Shown here in pieces: positions 47,210 through 54,629 of a stretch of DNA of 64,000 nucleotides (positions are counted from its first letter, which is position 1; the number at the start of each line of letters is the position of its first letter). The DNA comes from Rossellomorea aquimaris. GTDB taxonomy: Bacteria; Bacillota; Bacilli; Bacillales; Bacillaceae_B. Made by a program: the position numbers and the translations under genes. The notes under the pieces were generated by a model, which was not told the origin of the DNA, did no database searches, and saw only the letters and a program-made list of their open reading frames with translations. Where the stretch lies: NCBI RefSeq assembly GCF_003315075.1, contig NZ_QNRJ01000004.1, positions 124,001 to 188,000 of the forward strand, in the 5' to 3' direction.

Positions 47210-47247
47210 ATAAAAAATGCCTTCCTGCGATAAGCAGAAAGGCATAA
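47210..47247 (-). terminator. SAM-riboswitch terminator
   Basis: AATGCCTTCCTGC and GCAGAAAGGCATT on either side of a short loop, then T6, between the SAM-I aptamer and metN. Confidence 0.9.
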
Positions 47248-47264
47248 TCATATAGGACTATCCT

Positions 47265-47376
47265 TTCTCTCATCTTTCAAAGCAGATGCTTTGAGTGAAT
47301 TGGCACCATTTCAATTTTCATTGACGGTTGCCGGGCTTCATAGGGCACGTCCCTCCACCTCTCTTAATAAGAGCTA
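47265..47376 (-). ncRNA. SAM-I riboswitch (S-box)
   Basis: The minus strand carries the S-box core in order: CTCTTATTAAGAGAGGTGG, AGGGAC, GCCCTATGAAGCCCGGCAAC, GGTGCCAATTC, a hairpin AAAGCA / TGCTTT, and GAAAGATGAGAG. It should terminate metNIQ transcription when S-adenosylmethionine is high. Confidence 0.96.
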
Positions 47377-47434
47377 AGTATATTATTTAATTATTTAAAA
47401 TAGTTAAAGACTCTGAAAATTTGCTACAAGAGAG

Positions 47435-47463
47435 ATTCTATCACCGGATATAGTGTGTGTCAA
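47435..47463 (-). promoter_or_regulatory. Sigma-A promoter of the metNIQ operon
   Basis: On the minus strand TTGACA, 17 bases, TAGAAT with an extended TG, about 50 bases before the aptamer. Confidence 0.72.
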
Positions 47464-47483
47464 TTATTTTTTCTCCCCGATGT

Positions 47484-47834
47484 TTAAACTTCAATCGGCT
47501 CTTTTTCTCTGGATCTCGTCAGCCAAAGGACCGACTCCACAAATAAGAGTGGACGATACCCTCCCCTTATAGCCAGGGATCCGTCCTCAATCAGTTGAGA
47601 CAACCGTTCTTCCCCCGAAAGTAGAGAAACCAGTGTTTCCTCCATCCCTTCAATGACGAAATGAGCGTCACCACTTAAATCATCTAATAAAGCGCACCTC
47701 TTACTCGAAATCATTATGCCGTACACGTCACTTCCACAATCAAAATGAAGAATAAATGGGTTGTCTGGAAATAAGAGTCGTAAGTGATATCTTGAATGAC
47801 ACTGATCTACTAATCCCTCTAAATATATTCGCAT
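47484..47834 (-). CDS. yusD: YusD-like small protein (possible SCP2-like fold)
   Basis: A 116-residue protein preceding yusE in the same order as B. subtilis. Segments such as DDLSGDAHFVIEGMEETLVSL and LIEDGSLAIRGGYRPLLF recall SCP2 sterol-carrier-like folds. The function is unknown. GGGAGGG lies 4 bases before the ATG at 47834; the 14 additional codons upstream lack a site. Confidence 0.72.
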   Translation of the reverse strand: MRIYLEGLVDQCHSRYHLRLLFPDNPFILHFDCGSDVYGIMISSKRCALLDDLSGDAHFVIEGMEETLVSLLSGEERLSQLIEDGSLAIRGGYRPLLFVESVLWLTRSREKEPIEV

Positions 47835-48077
47835 GATTACCCTCCCAGTGAAACTTCTATATACTAACCATTCCACTTTTAGGCATTTTCCCCTTCAATA
47901 CTTTCTCGACATGATTTGAACCGGTCCAGCTTATTTGTCGAACAGTAAGAATTTGGATGATGTCTAGTCAAAATATGATGCCATTCGCAACATTTCCCGA
48001 GAAATATGTCTTCGTTTGTAGAAAGAAAAACGTTCTATCATTGGATTTCATGAGGAAATAGGTGAAATCAGACAAAT

Positions 48078-48105
48078 AAAAAAGACCTTCTCCTTAAAGG
48101 TCTCT
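48078..48105 (-). terminator. Terminator after yusE
   Basis: AGACCTT and AAGGTCT arms followed by T6 on the minus strand. The remainder of 47835-48077 shows nothing assignable. Confidence 0.75.
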
Positions 48106-48112
48106 TATCCCT

Positions 48113-48430
48113 CTAACTATCCGCGAATTTGTTTAAGGTTTCATATAAAAATGGCACGGATTGAAAGGCATAAATCCTTTCCTGTTCGACACCATCCTTA
48201 AATAAAATCAGGCAGGGTACACTTTCGATGGATTGCTCTTCTGCAAATTGGGGCAAGTAATTCAAGTTGGACCTTGTAAAATGAAAGGATTGTGGAAGCT
48301 TCTCCACTAAGTCAATCATCTTGCTTGCAACCTGACAGGTACCACACATCGGTGTATAAAGATAAACAGCTTCGAACGCATGTTTTCCAATCAATTGTTT
48401 TAAAGCTTCGGTACTACTTACCTCAATCAA
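48113..48430 (-). CDS. yusE: Thioredoxin-like protein YusE
   Basis: A 105-residue thioredoxin-fold protein. The active-site CxxC is in YTPMCGTCQVA near residues 28-31, and the cis-Pro region is VPCLILFKDG near 68. It lacks the usual WCGPC sequence. TTG start with AAGGATGA 7 bases upstream. The yusF stop lies 2 bases upstream, so the two are one transcript. Confidence 0.87.
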   Translation of the reverse strand: MIEVSSTEALKQLIGKHAFEAVYLYTPMCGTCQVASKMIDLVEKLPQSFHFTRSNLNYLPQFAEEQSIESVPCLILFKDGVEQERIYAFQSVPFLYETLNKFADS

Positions 48431-48432
48431 AT

Positions 48433-48792
48433 CTAGATCATCCTTTTTCCTAGAAATTCTTTATGAACGTCGATATTGGCTCCTATAAGCACTGACGCCA
48501 GGTGATACTCCGGTGCTGCGGCCACTTCCTTGTACATACGATCGATATACAAATGTTCAGCTTCCGGAAACTCACGTTTAAATTGCTTGCGCAGTTTTTC
48601 ACCTGCATCATCAGCATCTACTAATATATAGACATCCCTTTCCAATAAAGCATCAATGAGTTCGTCCATTTTTGTAATGCTGATGGTCCCGTTTGTACAA
48701 ATTATTTCAATCGGTTCTTTGATGATACCTCTTACTTTACGTTTGTCCGTTGTTCCTTCGACAATGATTACTTTTTCGTCAAGTTCCATCAT
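48433..48792 (-). CDS. yusF: Toprim-domain protein YusF
   Basis: A 119-residue stand-alone Toprim domain, as in RNase M5 and primases. The catalytic Glu is in VIIVEGTTDK near residue 10, and the DxD is in ILVDADDAGEKLRKQF near 55-70. It may process nucleic acid, but the substrate is unknown. The ATG at 48792 has AAGGTG 6 bases upstream; the longer frame has no site. Confidence 0.86.
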   Translation of the reverse strand: MMELDEKVIIVEGTTDKRKVRGIIKEPIEIICTNGTISITKMDELIDALLERDVYILVDADDAGEKLRKQFKREFPEAEHLYIDRMYKEVAAAPEYHLASVLIGANIDVHKEFLGKRMI

Positions 48793-48932
48793 GATCATCA
48801 CCTTATCTTTCATAAATAAGATTACGATAGTATATTCAGATAACAAGAGATGATGTCCACTTTCTACTTATATTTTCTCATGTTTATAAAAAAAAGTGCA
48901 AGTGGTTTGCCTAAATCATCTATTTATACAAA

Positions 48933-48964
48933 TGGTGCCAGATTCATTAATGAATCTGGCACCA
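48933..48964. repeat. Perfect 32-bp palindrome
   Basis: TGGTGCCAGATTCATT followed directly by its complement, without loop or T-run. A partial copy (GTGCCAGGCTCC) appears at 58590. It lies just after yusG. Confidence 0.75.
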
Positions 48965-48973
48965 CGGGCCTCT

Positions 48974-49210
48974 CTAACACCAGCCACCCTCATCACAATC
49001 GGTGTATCTTGCTTGATCGCCTTCTGTGGAAGTGTAGCTTTGATAAATTTTATTTTCTTTCGCTTCAAAGTTCGGCTCCATGGTTATTCCGTCAAGAGGC
49101 AGAGCCATTCTGCCGATCGGCTGATTATCCAAATATAGTTCTACTTCACCATCTTTAAGTTTTCCTGTCACTCTATTGGTCACATCTAATTTCTTAGGCT
49201 CAAGTACCAT
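48974..49210 (-). CDS. yusG: YusG family protein
   Basis: A 78-residue conserved Bacillus protein with a beta-rich central part (RVTGKLKDGEVELYLDNQPI) and a C-terminal YTDCDEGGWC with two Cys. No function is known. Conserved between yusF and gcvH. Confidence 0.84.
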   Translation of the reverse strand: MVLEPKKLDVTNRVTGKLKDGEVELYLDNQPIGRMALPLDGITMEPNFEAKENKIYQSYTSTEGDQARYTDCDEGGWC

Positions 49211-49273
49211 TTGTGTTCACCCTTTCTTTTGGAAAAAACGTCTACTCATATGGTACCCAAAATTAAAAACAAA

Positions 49274-49304
49274 ACACCTTGAGAACTTCTCAAGGTGCTT
49301 CTGA
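49274..49304 (-). terminator. Terminator of gcvH
   Basis: AGCACCTTGAG and CTCAAGGTGTTTT arms followed by a T-rich stretch. Confidence 0.75.
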
Positions 49305-49309
49305 AGATA

Positions 49310-49693
49310 TTATCCTTCATTAATCATTTCATCATACTGTTCAGCTGTCATAAGCTTGTCTACTTCTCCAGCATCTGTTGGTTCAACAACGATCATCCAT
49401 GCTTTTTCATAAGGTGATTCGTTCACGAATTCAGGGCTATCAGATAGCTCTTCATTCACTTCTACCACCTTACCTGATACAGGTGCATATAGCTCAGAAA
49501 CGGTTTTAACCGACTCAACACTACCGAATGGCTCGTCCGCTTTGATCTCATCTCCAACCTCTGGTAACTCAACGAATACGATATCGCCCAGTTCAGATTG
49601 TGCAAATGATGTGATTCCAACGCGTAGATTTTCCCCTTCAACTTTGACCCACTCATGTTCTTCTGAATAACGAAGTTCTTTCGGTGTACTCAT
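49310..49693 (-). CDS. gcvH: Glycine cleavage H protein GcvH
   Basis: A 127-residue lipoyl carrier of the glycine cleavage system and, in Bacillus, a relay for lipoyl transfer to other enzymes. The lipoylated Lys is in [19 protein letters not shown] near residue 63. No gcvT or gcvP is near, which is normal for Bacillus. It links to lipA at 26102-27019. Confidence 0.96.
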   Translation of the reverse strand: MSTPKELRYSEEHEWVKVEGENLRVGITSFAQSELGDIVFVELPEVGDEIKADEPFGSVESVKTVSELYAPVSGKVVEVNEELSDSPEFVNESPYEKAWMIVVEPTDAGEVDKLMTAEQYDEMINEG

Positions 49694-49821
49694 TCTCTAT
49701 CCCTCCAAATGCTAGTTATACAACCTAATATTGACACACTTTTCATTGAAAAAGCAAGAAAACTAAGTGTGAATAATGAAACTTTTTCATCGTCCATGAT
49801 CTGGTAATCAAAGACCTATTT

Positions 49822-50178
49822 TTACTTCCAGGTTTCTTGAAAGGTTTCTTCCTTGAAACCAACTGTCACCTGGTTCCCATCCGTTGTGATTGGACGCTTG
49901 ATCAGCATCCCGTCTGTGGAAAGGATTTCTAATAATTCCTCATCTGAAGCTGAGTTCACTTTATCTTTCAAGCCTAGTTCACGATACTTTTTACCACTTG
50001 TATTGAAGAACTTTTTAAGAGGTAAATCGCTTTTTTCATATAGGCTTTTGAGCTCATCTTTTGACGGTGGGTTTTCGGCAATATGTATTTCATTCAATGC
50101 TATATCTTGATCTTCAAGCCACTTCTTTGCTTTCCGGCACGTACCACACGTTGGATACGAATAAAAAGTCAACGACAT
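49822..50178 (-). CDS. yusI: ArsC/Spx-family reductase YusI
   Basis: A 118-residue thioredoxin-like protein of the ArsC/Spx group. The N-terminal YPTCGTCRKAKKWL holds a CxxC at residues 10-13, and RPITTDGNQVTVGF is the typical C-terminal block with the substrate-binding Arg. Arsenate reduction is not demonstrated for YusI; it may be a general disulfide reductase. AAAGGTGG fits the ATG at 50178. Confidence 0.88.
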   Translation of the reverse strand: MSLTFYSYPTCGTCRKAKKWLEDQDIALNEIHIAENPPSKDELKSLYEKSDLPLKKFFNTSGKKYRELGLKDKVNSASDEELLEILSTDGMLIKRPITTDGNQVTVGFKEETFQETWK

Positions 50179-50295
50179 CATTCCACCACCTTTCATTATG
50201 ATCTGGATGAAGCATGGCTCCATCCAGCATTCTGTATTGCACGAATCTATCTCTACATTCGACAATATTCATTATTATCCTTCTTTTGTGAAACA

Positions 50296-50598
50296 TTACT
50301 CACATTGTTTTTCAACCGTCTCAACCAGTTCCTTCAGAAGGACAGACGCATTATCCAATTCAAGAGAATAGAAGCGCTGCGTCCCCTTTTGCTCTAAAGA
50401 AACTAATTGCTGATCTCTCAGGATCTTTAAATGGTGAGAGACAGCCGGGCGCGATAACGTTAGGTTTTCAGTAATTTGATTGACCGTAAGAGGTTCTTGT
50501 TCGGCAAGAAGTAATATTATGTCCTGACGATAAGGATCACTCAGTGCTTGAAATAATGGAATGCAAGCACGAAATGTATCGATTGCTTTTTGACCCAT
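50296..50598 (-). CDS. ArsR-family transcriptional regulator
   Basis: A 100-residue winged-helix repressor. The HTH is near residues 38-60 (LTVNQITENLTLSRPAVSHHLKIL; key LSRPAVSHHLK). It lacks the CxC metal motif of arsenic or zinc sensors, so it probably senses something else. It lies 32 bases after the SDR gene; a palindromic operator upstream of that gene suggests autoregulation. Confidence 0.87.
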   Translation of the reverse strand: MGQKAIDTFRACIPLFQALSDPYRQDIILLLAEQEPLTVNQITENLTLSRPAVSHHLKILRDQQLVSLEQKGTQRFYSLELDNASVLLKELVETVEKQCE

Positions 50599-50630
50599 AG
50601 TCTTCTCCCTTCAAACTCATTCACATTCAA

Positions 50631-51410
50631 TTATACCCGTTCTTGTACTTTACGAACAATATTTGTGACCATTTCCCTCGGCATAAAACGGATGGATTGA
50701 GTCAGCATTCTGTTTTTAAGACCTGGGATGATAACGGTTTTGTTCTTCGTCATCATTTGGTTATACCCCTCTTCCACCACTTCCTCCACGCTCATCACAC
50801 CAGACTGAAATAGTTTGGAAGACTGAAGGTCAGCGGCATCGCTGAATCCCGTTTTGGTAGCTCCAGGGCACAACGCGGTCACTTTCACTCCGTGTGGCCC
50901 CCATTCATTTGCCAGTGCTTCTGAGAATGAAAGGACATACGCTTTTGTCGCATAGTAAACGGCCATTAGCGGACCCGGCTGAAATGCAGCAGTTGATGCT
51001 ACATTCAGGATTTGTCCACGTTTCTGGTACACCATTTCTTTTCCAAAATACTTGCTTAGCTCGGTAAGGGCAGTGATATTCACTTGAATCATATCCAGCT
51101 CTTTTGAGAGCACTGTTTGTTCGAATTCACCAAACAGACCGAAGCCTGCATTATTGATAAGGATATCAACCTGGATCCCTTTTGCTTTCACTTCCTCATA
51201 TAACGTTTCAGAAGCCCCTGGTTTGAAAAGGTCCGATGGTATGACATATGAGTTCACTCCGTACTTACTCTCTATTTCTTTTGATAGAGTACGAAGCTTC
51301 TCCTCACTTCTTGCCACGAGAATCACATCATGGCCGGAACCTGCGAATTTATGACTAAAGTGCAAACCGATACCACTTGAAGCCCCTGTAATTAGAACCG
51401 TTTTATTCAT
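50631..51410 (-). CDS. Short-chain dehydrogenase (SDR)
   Basis: A 259-residue classical SDR. The nucleotide motif ITGASSGIGLHF is at residues 6-17, the NAG motif INNAGFGLFGE near 90, and the catalytic YYATKAYVLSF (YxxxK) near 155. The substrate is unknown; related Bacillus enzymes act on lipids or xenobiotics. It forms an operon with the ArsR gene under the same operator. Confidence 0.88.
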   Translation of the reverse strand: MNKTVLITGASSGIGLHFSHKFAGSGHDVILVARSEEKLRTLSKEIESKYGVNSYVIPSDLFKPGASETLYEEVKAKGIQVDILINNAGFGLFGEFEQTVLSKELDMIQVNITALTELSKYFGKEMVYQKRGQILNVASTAAFQPGPLMAVYYATKAYVLSFSEALANEWGPHGVKVTALCPGATKTGFSDAADLQSSKLFQSGVMSVEEVVEEGYNQMMTKNKTVIIPGLKNRMLTQSIRFMPREMVTNIVRKVQERV

Positions 51411-51436
51411 CTATAGTAACCACCTTATCTTTAATG

Positions 51437-51468
51437 TTTAAACACTTAAACGTTTAAGTTTTTAAACA
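51437..51468. promoter_or_regulatory. Palindromic operator upstream of SDR-ArsR operon
   Basis: The 16-bp perfect palindrome ACTTAAACGTTTAAGT (51444-51459) is flanked on both sides by TTTAAAC-type half sites. It lies 30-55 bases before the SDR ATG, the usual position of an ArsR-type operator. Confidence 0.6.
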
Positions 51469-51509
51469 TATAGTAATTAAGATTGAAGTGGATGTCAAGT
51501 CGAAACATA

Positions 51510-51547
51510 ATAAAGGGACGGACCTCTGAATCAGAGGTCCGTCCCTT
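51510..51547 (-). terminator. Terminator of fadNAE with GGGACGGACCTC stem
   Basis: TTAAGGGACGGACCTC and GAGGTCCGTCCCTT arms; same stem as the terminator at 14695. It is just downstream of fadE. Confidence 0.82.
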
Positions 51548-51558
51548 AAACTATTCAA

Positions 51559-53343
51559 TTAAACTGTATATTTTTCTGCGTCGATCAGCTTTTCTGATGC
51601 AGCACGTTTGACTGCGATCACGTTGATCGGCGTGTGGCGGGTGAATTTACGAAGTGCGGAAAGCATCATGCGCAGTGTGTCACCCGTTTCAGTTGCTACA
51701 AGCGTTTCTTTCGCATGCTGTTCGATTTCGTTGAATGCTTCTTGACAGAAGATTTGTGTGTAAAGAAGTTTTTGCTGAGCTTTCTCTACTCCACCTTTTT
51801 GAACCGCTTTTTCTGTTCTAAGAACAACGGACTCCATCGCGTAAGCGTTTGAAACGATATCGGCAATGTTCACAAGGATTTCCTGTTCTTTTTCAAGAGC
51901 TTTACCGAATTTTTGAGCCGCTAGACCAGATAGCATCAAGCCGATTTTCTTCGCGTTTTTCACAAGGTATTTTTCCTGAGCAAGTGGCTCATCTCCTACT
52001 TCTTCAGGCATAAGCATCATTAATTCCTCTTGAAGGGCCTGTGCTTTTTGAAGTAATGGAAGTTCACCTTTCATTGCTTTACGCAGGTACGTGCCAGGAA
52101 CCAGAAGGCGGTTGATTTCATTCGTTCCTTCGAAAATGCGGTTGATACGGGAGTCGCGATACATTCTTTCAATTTCATATTCCTGCATGAAACCGTATCC
52201 TCCATGAAGTTGAACACCTTCATCGACTAAATAATCCAGTACTTCTGTTGCAAAGAATTTATTCAGTGAACACTCAATCGCGTATTCTGCAATCGATTTT
52301 GCCACTTCCGTTCCGTTCTTCACTTCTTCATCCGTAAGCTTGCTCATACGATCCTCGAACAACCCTACTGTACGGTAAACGGAGCTTTCTGCTGCGTATA
52401 ATTTAGACGCCATTGTGGCCAGTTTTTCTTTAGTCAGGTTGAAAGCAGAAATTGGTGTTTTGAATTGCTGACGTTGATTCGTGTATTGTACTGTTACCTC
52501 TAATGCACGCTTACTCGCTCCGACAGCACCTACCCCTAATTTGTAACGGCCGATGTTTAAAATGTTGAAGGCAATGATATGACCTTTCCCGCTATCTCCA
52601 AGAAGGTTTTCAACTGGAATTTCAGCATCTTCCAAGATTAATGTACGGGTGGATGAGCTTTTGATACCCATTTTCTTCTCTTCCGGACCAGTTGAAACAC
52701 CAGGGAATTCTTTTTCTACGATGAATGCCGAGAAATGCTCCCCATCGATTTTTGCGTACACAACGAATACATCAGCAAATGCAGAGTTCGTGATCCACTG
52801 CTTCTCACCATTTAAAATGTAGTGAGTACCTTCTGCATTCAATTTAGCAGTCGTTTTAGCTCCAAGGGCATCTGAACCTGAACCCGGCTCTGTTAATGCG
52901 TAGGCTGCCAGTTTCTCACCGGTCGCCAGTGGAGGAAGGTATTTTTGCTTTTGTTCTTCGTTACCGAACAGAACGATTGGCAGTGAACCGATTCCAACGT
53001 GTGCCCCGTGAGAAATGGAGAATCCACCTGCCCGGGACATTTTTTCAGCAATCAGTGCCGAGCTTACTTTATCCAATCCCAGACCGCCGTACTCTTCAGG
53101 AACATCTGCACCCAGAAGTCCAAGATCCCCCGCTTCTTTTAACAGGCGAACAGAGTGGTCAAATTCATGGTTTTCCAGATTATCGATGACCGGTACCACT
53201 TCATTTAACACATAATCCTCGGTTGTTTTGGCAATCATTTTTTGTTCATCAGAGTATTCCTCCGGTGTGAAAACTTGCTCACAGCTTACATCTTCAATTA
53301 AAAAACTTCCACCCTTGATCAGTTTTTCTGTTTGATTCGCCAT
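51559..53343 (-). CDS. fadE: Acyl-CoA dehydrogenase FadE (YusJ)
   Basis: A 594-residue FAD-dependent acyl-CoA dehydrogenase, first oxidative step of beta-oxidation. The standard domains occupy residues 30-400 with YALTEPGSGSDALG, WITNSAFADVFVV and LHGGYGFMQEYEIERMYRD. The extra C-terminal domain of about 190 residues is characteristic of the longer Firmicute FadE/VLCAD-like type. Third gene of fadN-fadA-fadE. Confidence 0.95.
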   Translation of the reverse strand: MANQTEKLIKGGSFLIEDVSCEQVFTPEEYSDEQKMIAKTTEDYVLNEVVPVIDNLENHEFDHSVRLLKEAGDLGLLGADVPEEYGGLGLDKVSSALIAEKMSRAGGFSISHGAHVGIGSLPIVLFGNEEQKQKYLPPLATGEKLAAYALTEPGSGSDALGAKTTAKLNAEGTHYILNGEKQWITNSAFADVFVVYAKIDGEHFSAFIVEKEFPGVSTGPEEKKMGIKSSSTRTLILEDAEIPVENLLGDSGKGHIIAFNILNIGRYKLGVGAVGASKRALEVTVQYTNQRQQFKTPISAFNLTKEKLATMASKLYAAESSVYRTVGLFEDRMSKLTDEEVKNGTEVAKSIAEYAIECSLNKFFATEVLDYLVDEGVQLHGGYGFMQEYEIERMYRDSRINRIFEGTNEINRLLVPGTYLRKAMKGELPLLQKAQALQEELMMLMPEEVGDEPLAQEKYLVKNAKKIGLMLSGLAAQKFGKALEKEQEILVNIADIVSNAYAMESVVLRTEKAVQKGGVEKAQQKLLYTQIFCQEAFNEIEQHAKETLVATETGDTLRMMLSALRKFTRHTPINVIAVKRAASEKLIDAEKYTV

Positions 53344-53413
53344 TTCGAATCCCCCTAAAAATTATTATTTTGAAGGAGTAGGGGGCCCCGGCATTCGAGG
53401 TCCGTCCCTCCTA

Positions 53414-54592
53414 TTAACCTATTAATTCAAAGACGCCGGCTGCGCCCATTCCGCCGCCGATACACATGGTGACGATACCGAATTGCTGGTTTCTGCGTTT
53501 CATTTCGTGTACGAGGGAAAGGGTCAGCTTCGCACCTGTACAGCCCAGTGGATGACCAAGAGCGATGGCTCCACCGTTTACATTCACTTTTTCTTCATCT
53601 ATTCCCAGCTGACGAATGACTTGGATGGACTGAGAAGCGAATGCTTCGTTCAGCTCAAAAAGTCCGATATCCGAAAGCTCCAACCCTGCCATTTTCAATG
53701 CACGTGGAATCGCTTCGACTGGACCGATCCCCATGATTTCCGGTGGCACTCCTGCTACGGCAAAACTTCTGAATTTCGCCATAGGCTGAAGACCAAGGTT
53801 TCCGGCTTTTTCCCGATCCATCACCATGACCGCTGCCGCGCCGTCACTTGTTTGCGAAGAGTTCCCTGCTGTTACAGACCCCTTTACATTGAAGGCCGGG
53901 CGTAACTTAGCCAGAACTTCCGAGCTTGTTTCAGCACGTACACCTTCGTCTTTTGAAAATTGGAATGATTTCTCGACCAGTTTATTTTCATTGCTTACAG
54001 AACGATGAAGCACATCAACCGGTACGATTTCATCGTCGAATTTCCCTTCAGCGATCGCTTTTGCCGCTTTTTGGTGACTTCTTACTGCGAATGCATCCTG
54101 ATCTTCACGGGATACGCCGAACTTTCTTGCCACCTGCTCAGCTGTGTGCCCCATACTCATGTAGTATTGAGGCGCATTTTCTGCGAGCTTGGCATTTGGA
54201 CGGACTACGTGACCCATCATGGGAACAAGGCTCATGGATTCAGCCCCACCTGCAATCGCCGTATCAGAGTGACCAAGCATGATTTTTTCTGCCGCATAAG
54301 CAATGGATTGCAATCCCGATGAACAATAACGGTTAATCGTGATGGCCGGTACTGAATCAGGCAGGCCCGCAAGACCACCGATATTTCTTGCCATGTTTAA
54401 CCCTTGTTCTGCTTCAGGCATCGCGCATCCGATGATCAGATCATCAATATTGCCTTCATAGTTTCCTGCACGTTTGAGGGTTTCTTTAACTACAAGTGCC
54501 CCAAGATCATCTGGTCGAACCTGTGCTAATGATCCTTTTCTTGATTTTCCGACTGGTGTTCTTGCACCAGCAACAATGACTGCTTCGCGCAT
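53414..54592 (-). CDS. fadA: Acetyl-CoA C-acyltransferase (3-ketoacyl-CoA thiolase) FadA (YusK)
   Basis: A 392-residue thiolase that cleaves 3-ketoacyl-CoA in beta-oxidation. The acyl-accepting Cys is in INRYCSSGLQS near residue 92; the catalytic His is in GGAIALGHPLGCTGAK near 350 and the second Cys in TMCIGGGMG near 381. GGGGGA precedes the ATG at 54592; the 36 upstream codons of the open frame are excluded. Confidence 0.95.
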   Translation of the reverse strand: MREAVIVAGARTPVGKSRKGSLAQVRPDDLGALVVKETLKRAGNYEGNIDDLIIGCAMPEAEQGLNMARNIGGLAGLPDSVPAITINRYCSSGLQSIAYAAEKIMLGHSDTAIAGGAESMSLVPMMGHVVRPNAKLAENAPQYYMSMGHTAEQVARKFGVSREDQDAFAVRSHQKAAKAIAEGKFDDEIVPVDVLHRSVSNENKLVEKSFQFSKDEGVRAETSSEVLAKLRPAFNVKGSVTAGNSSQTSDGAAAVMVMDREKAGNLGLQPMAKFRSFAVAGVPPEIMGIGPVEAIPRALKMAGLELSDIGLFELNEAFASQSIQVIRQLGIDEEKVNVNGGAIALGHPLGCTGAKLTLSLVHEMKRRNQQFGIVTMCIGGGMGAAGVFELIG

Positions 54593-54629
54593 GAAATTCC
54601 CCCGCTTTCTAATATGATATAAACGCTGA

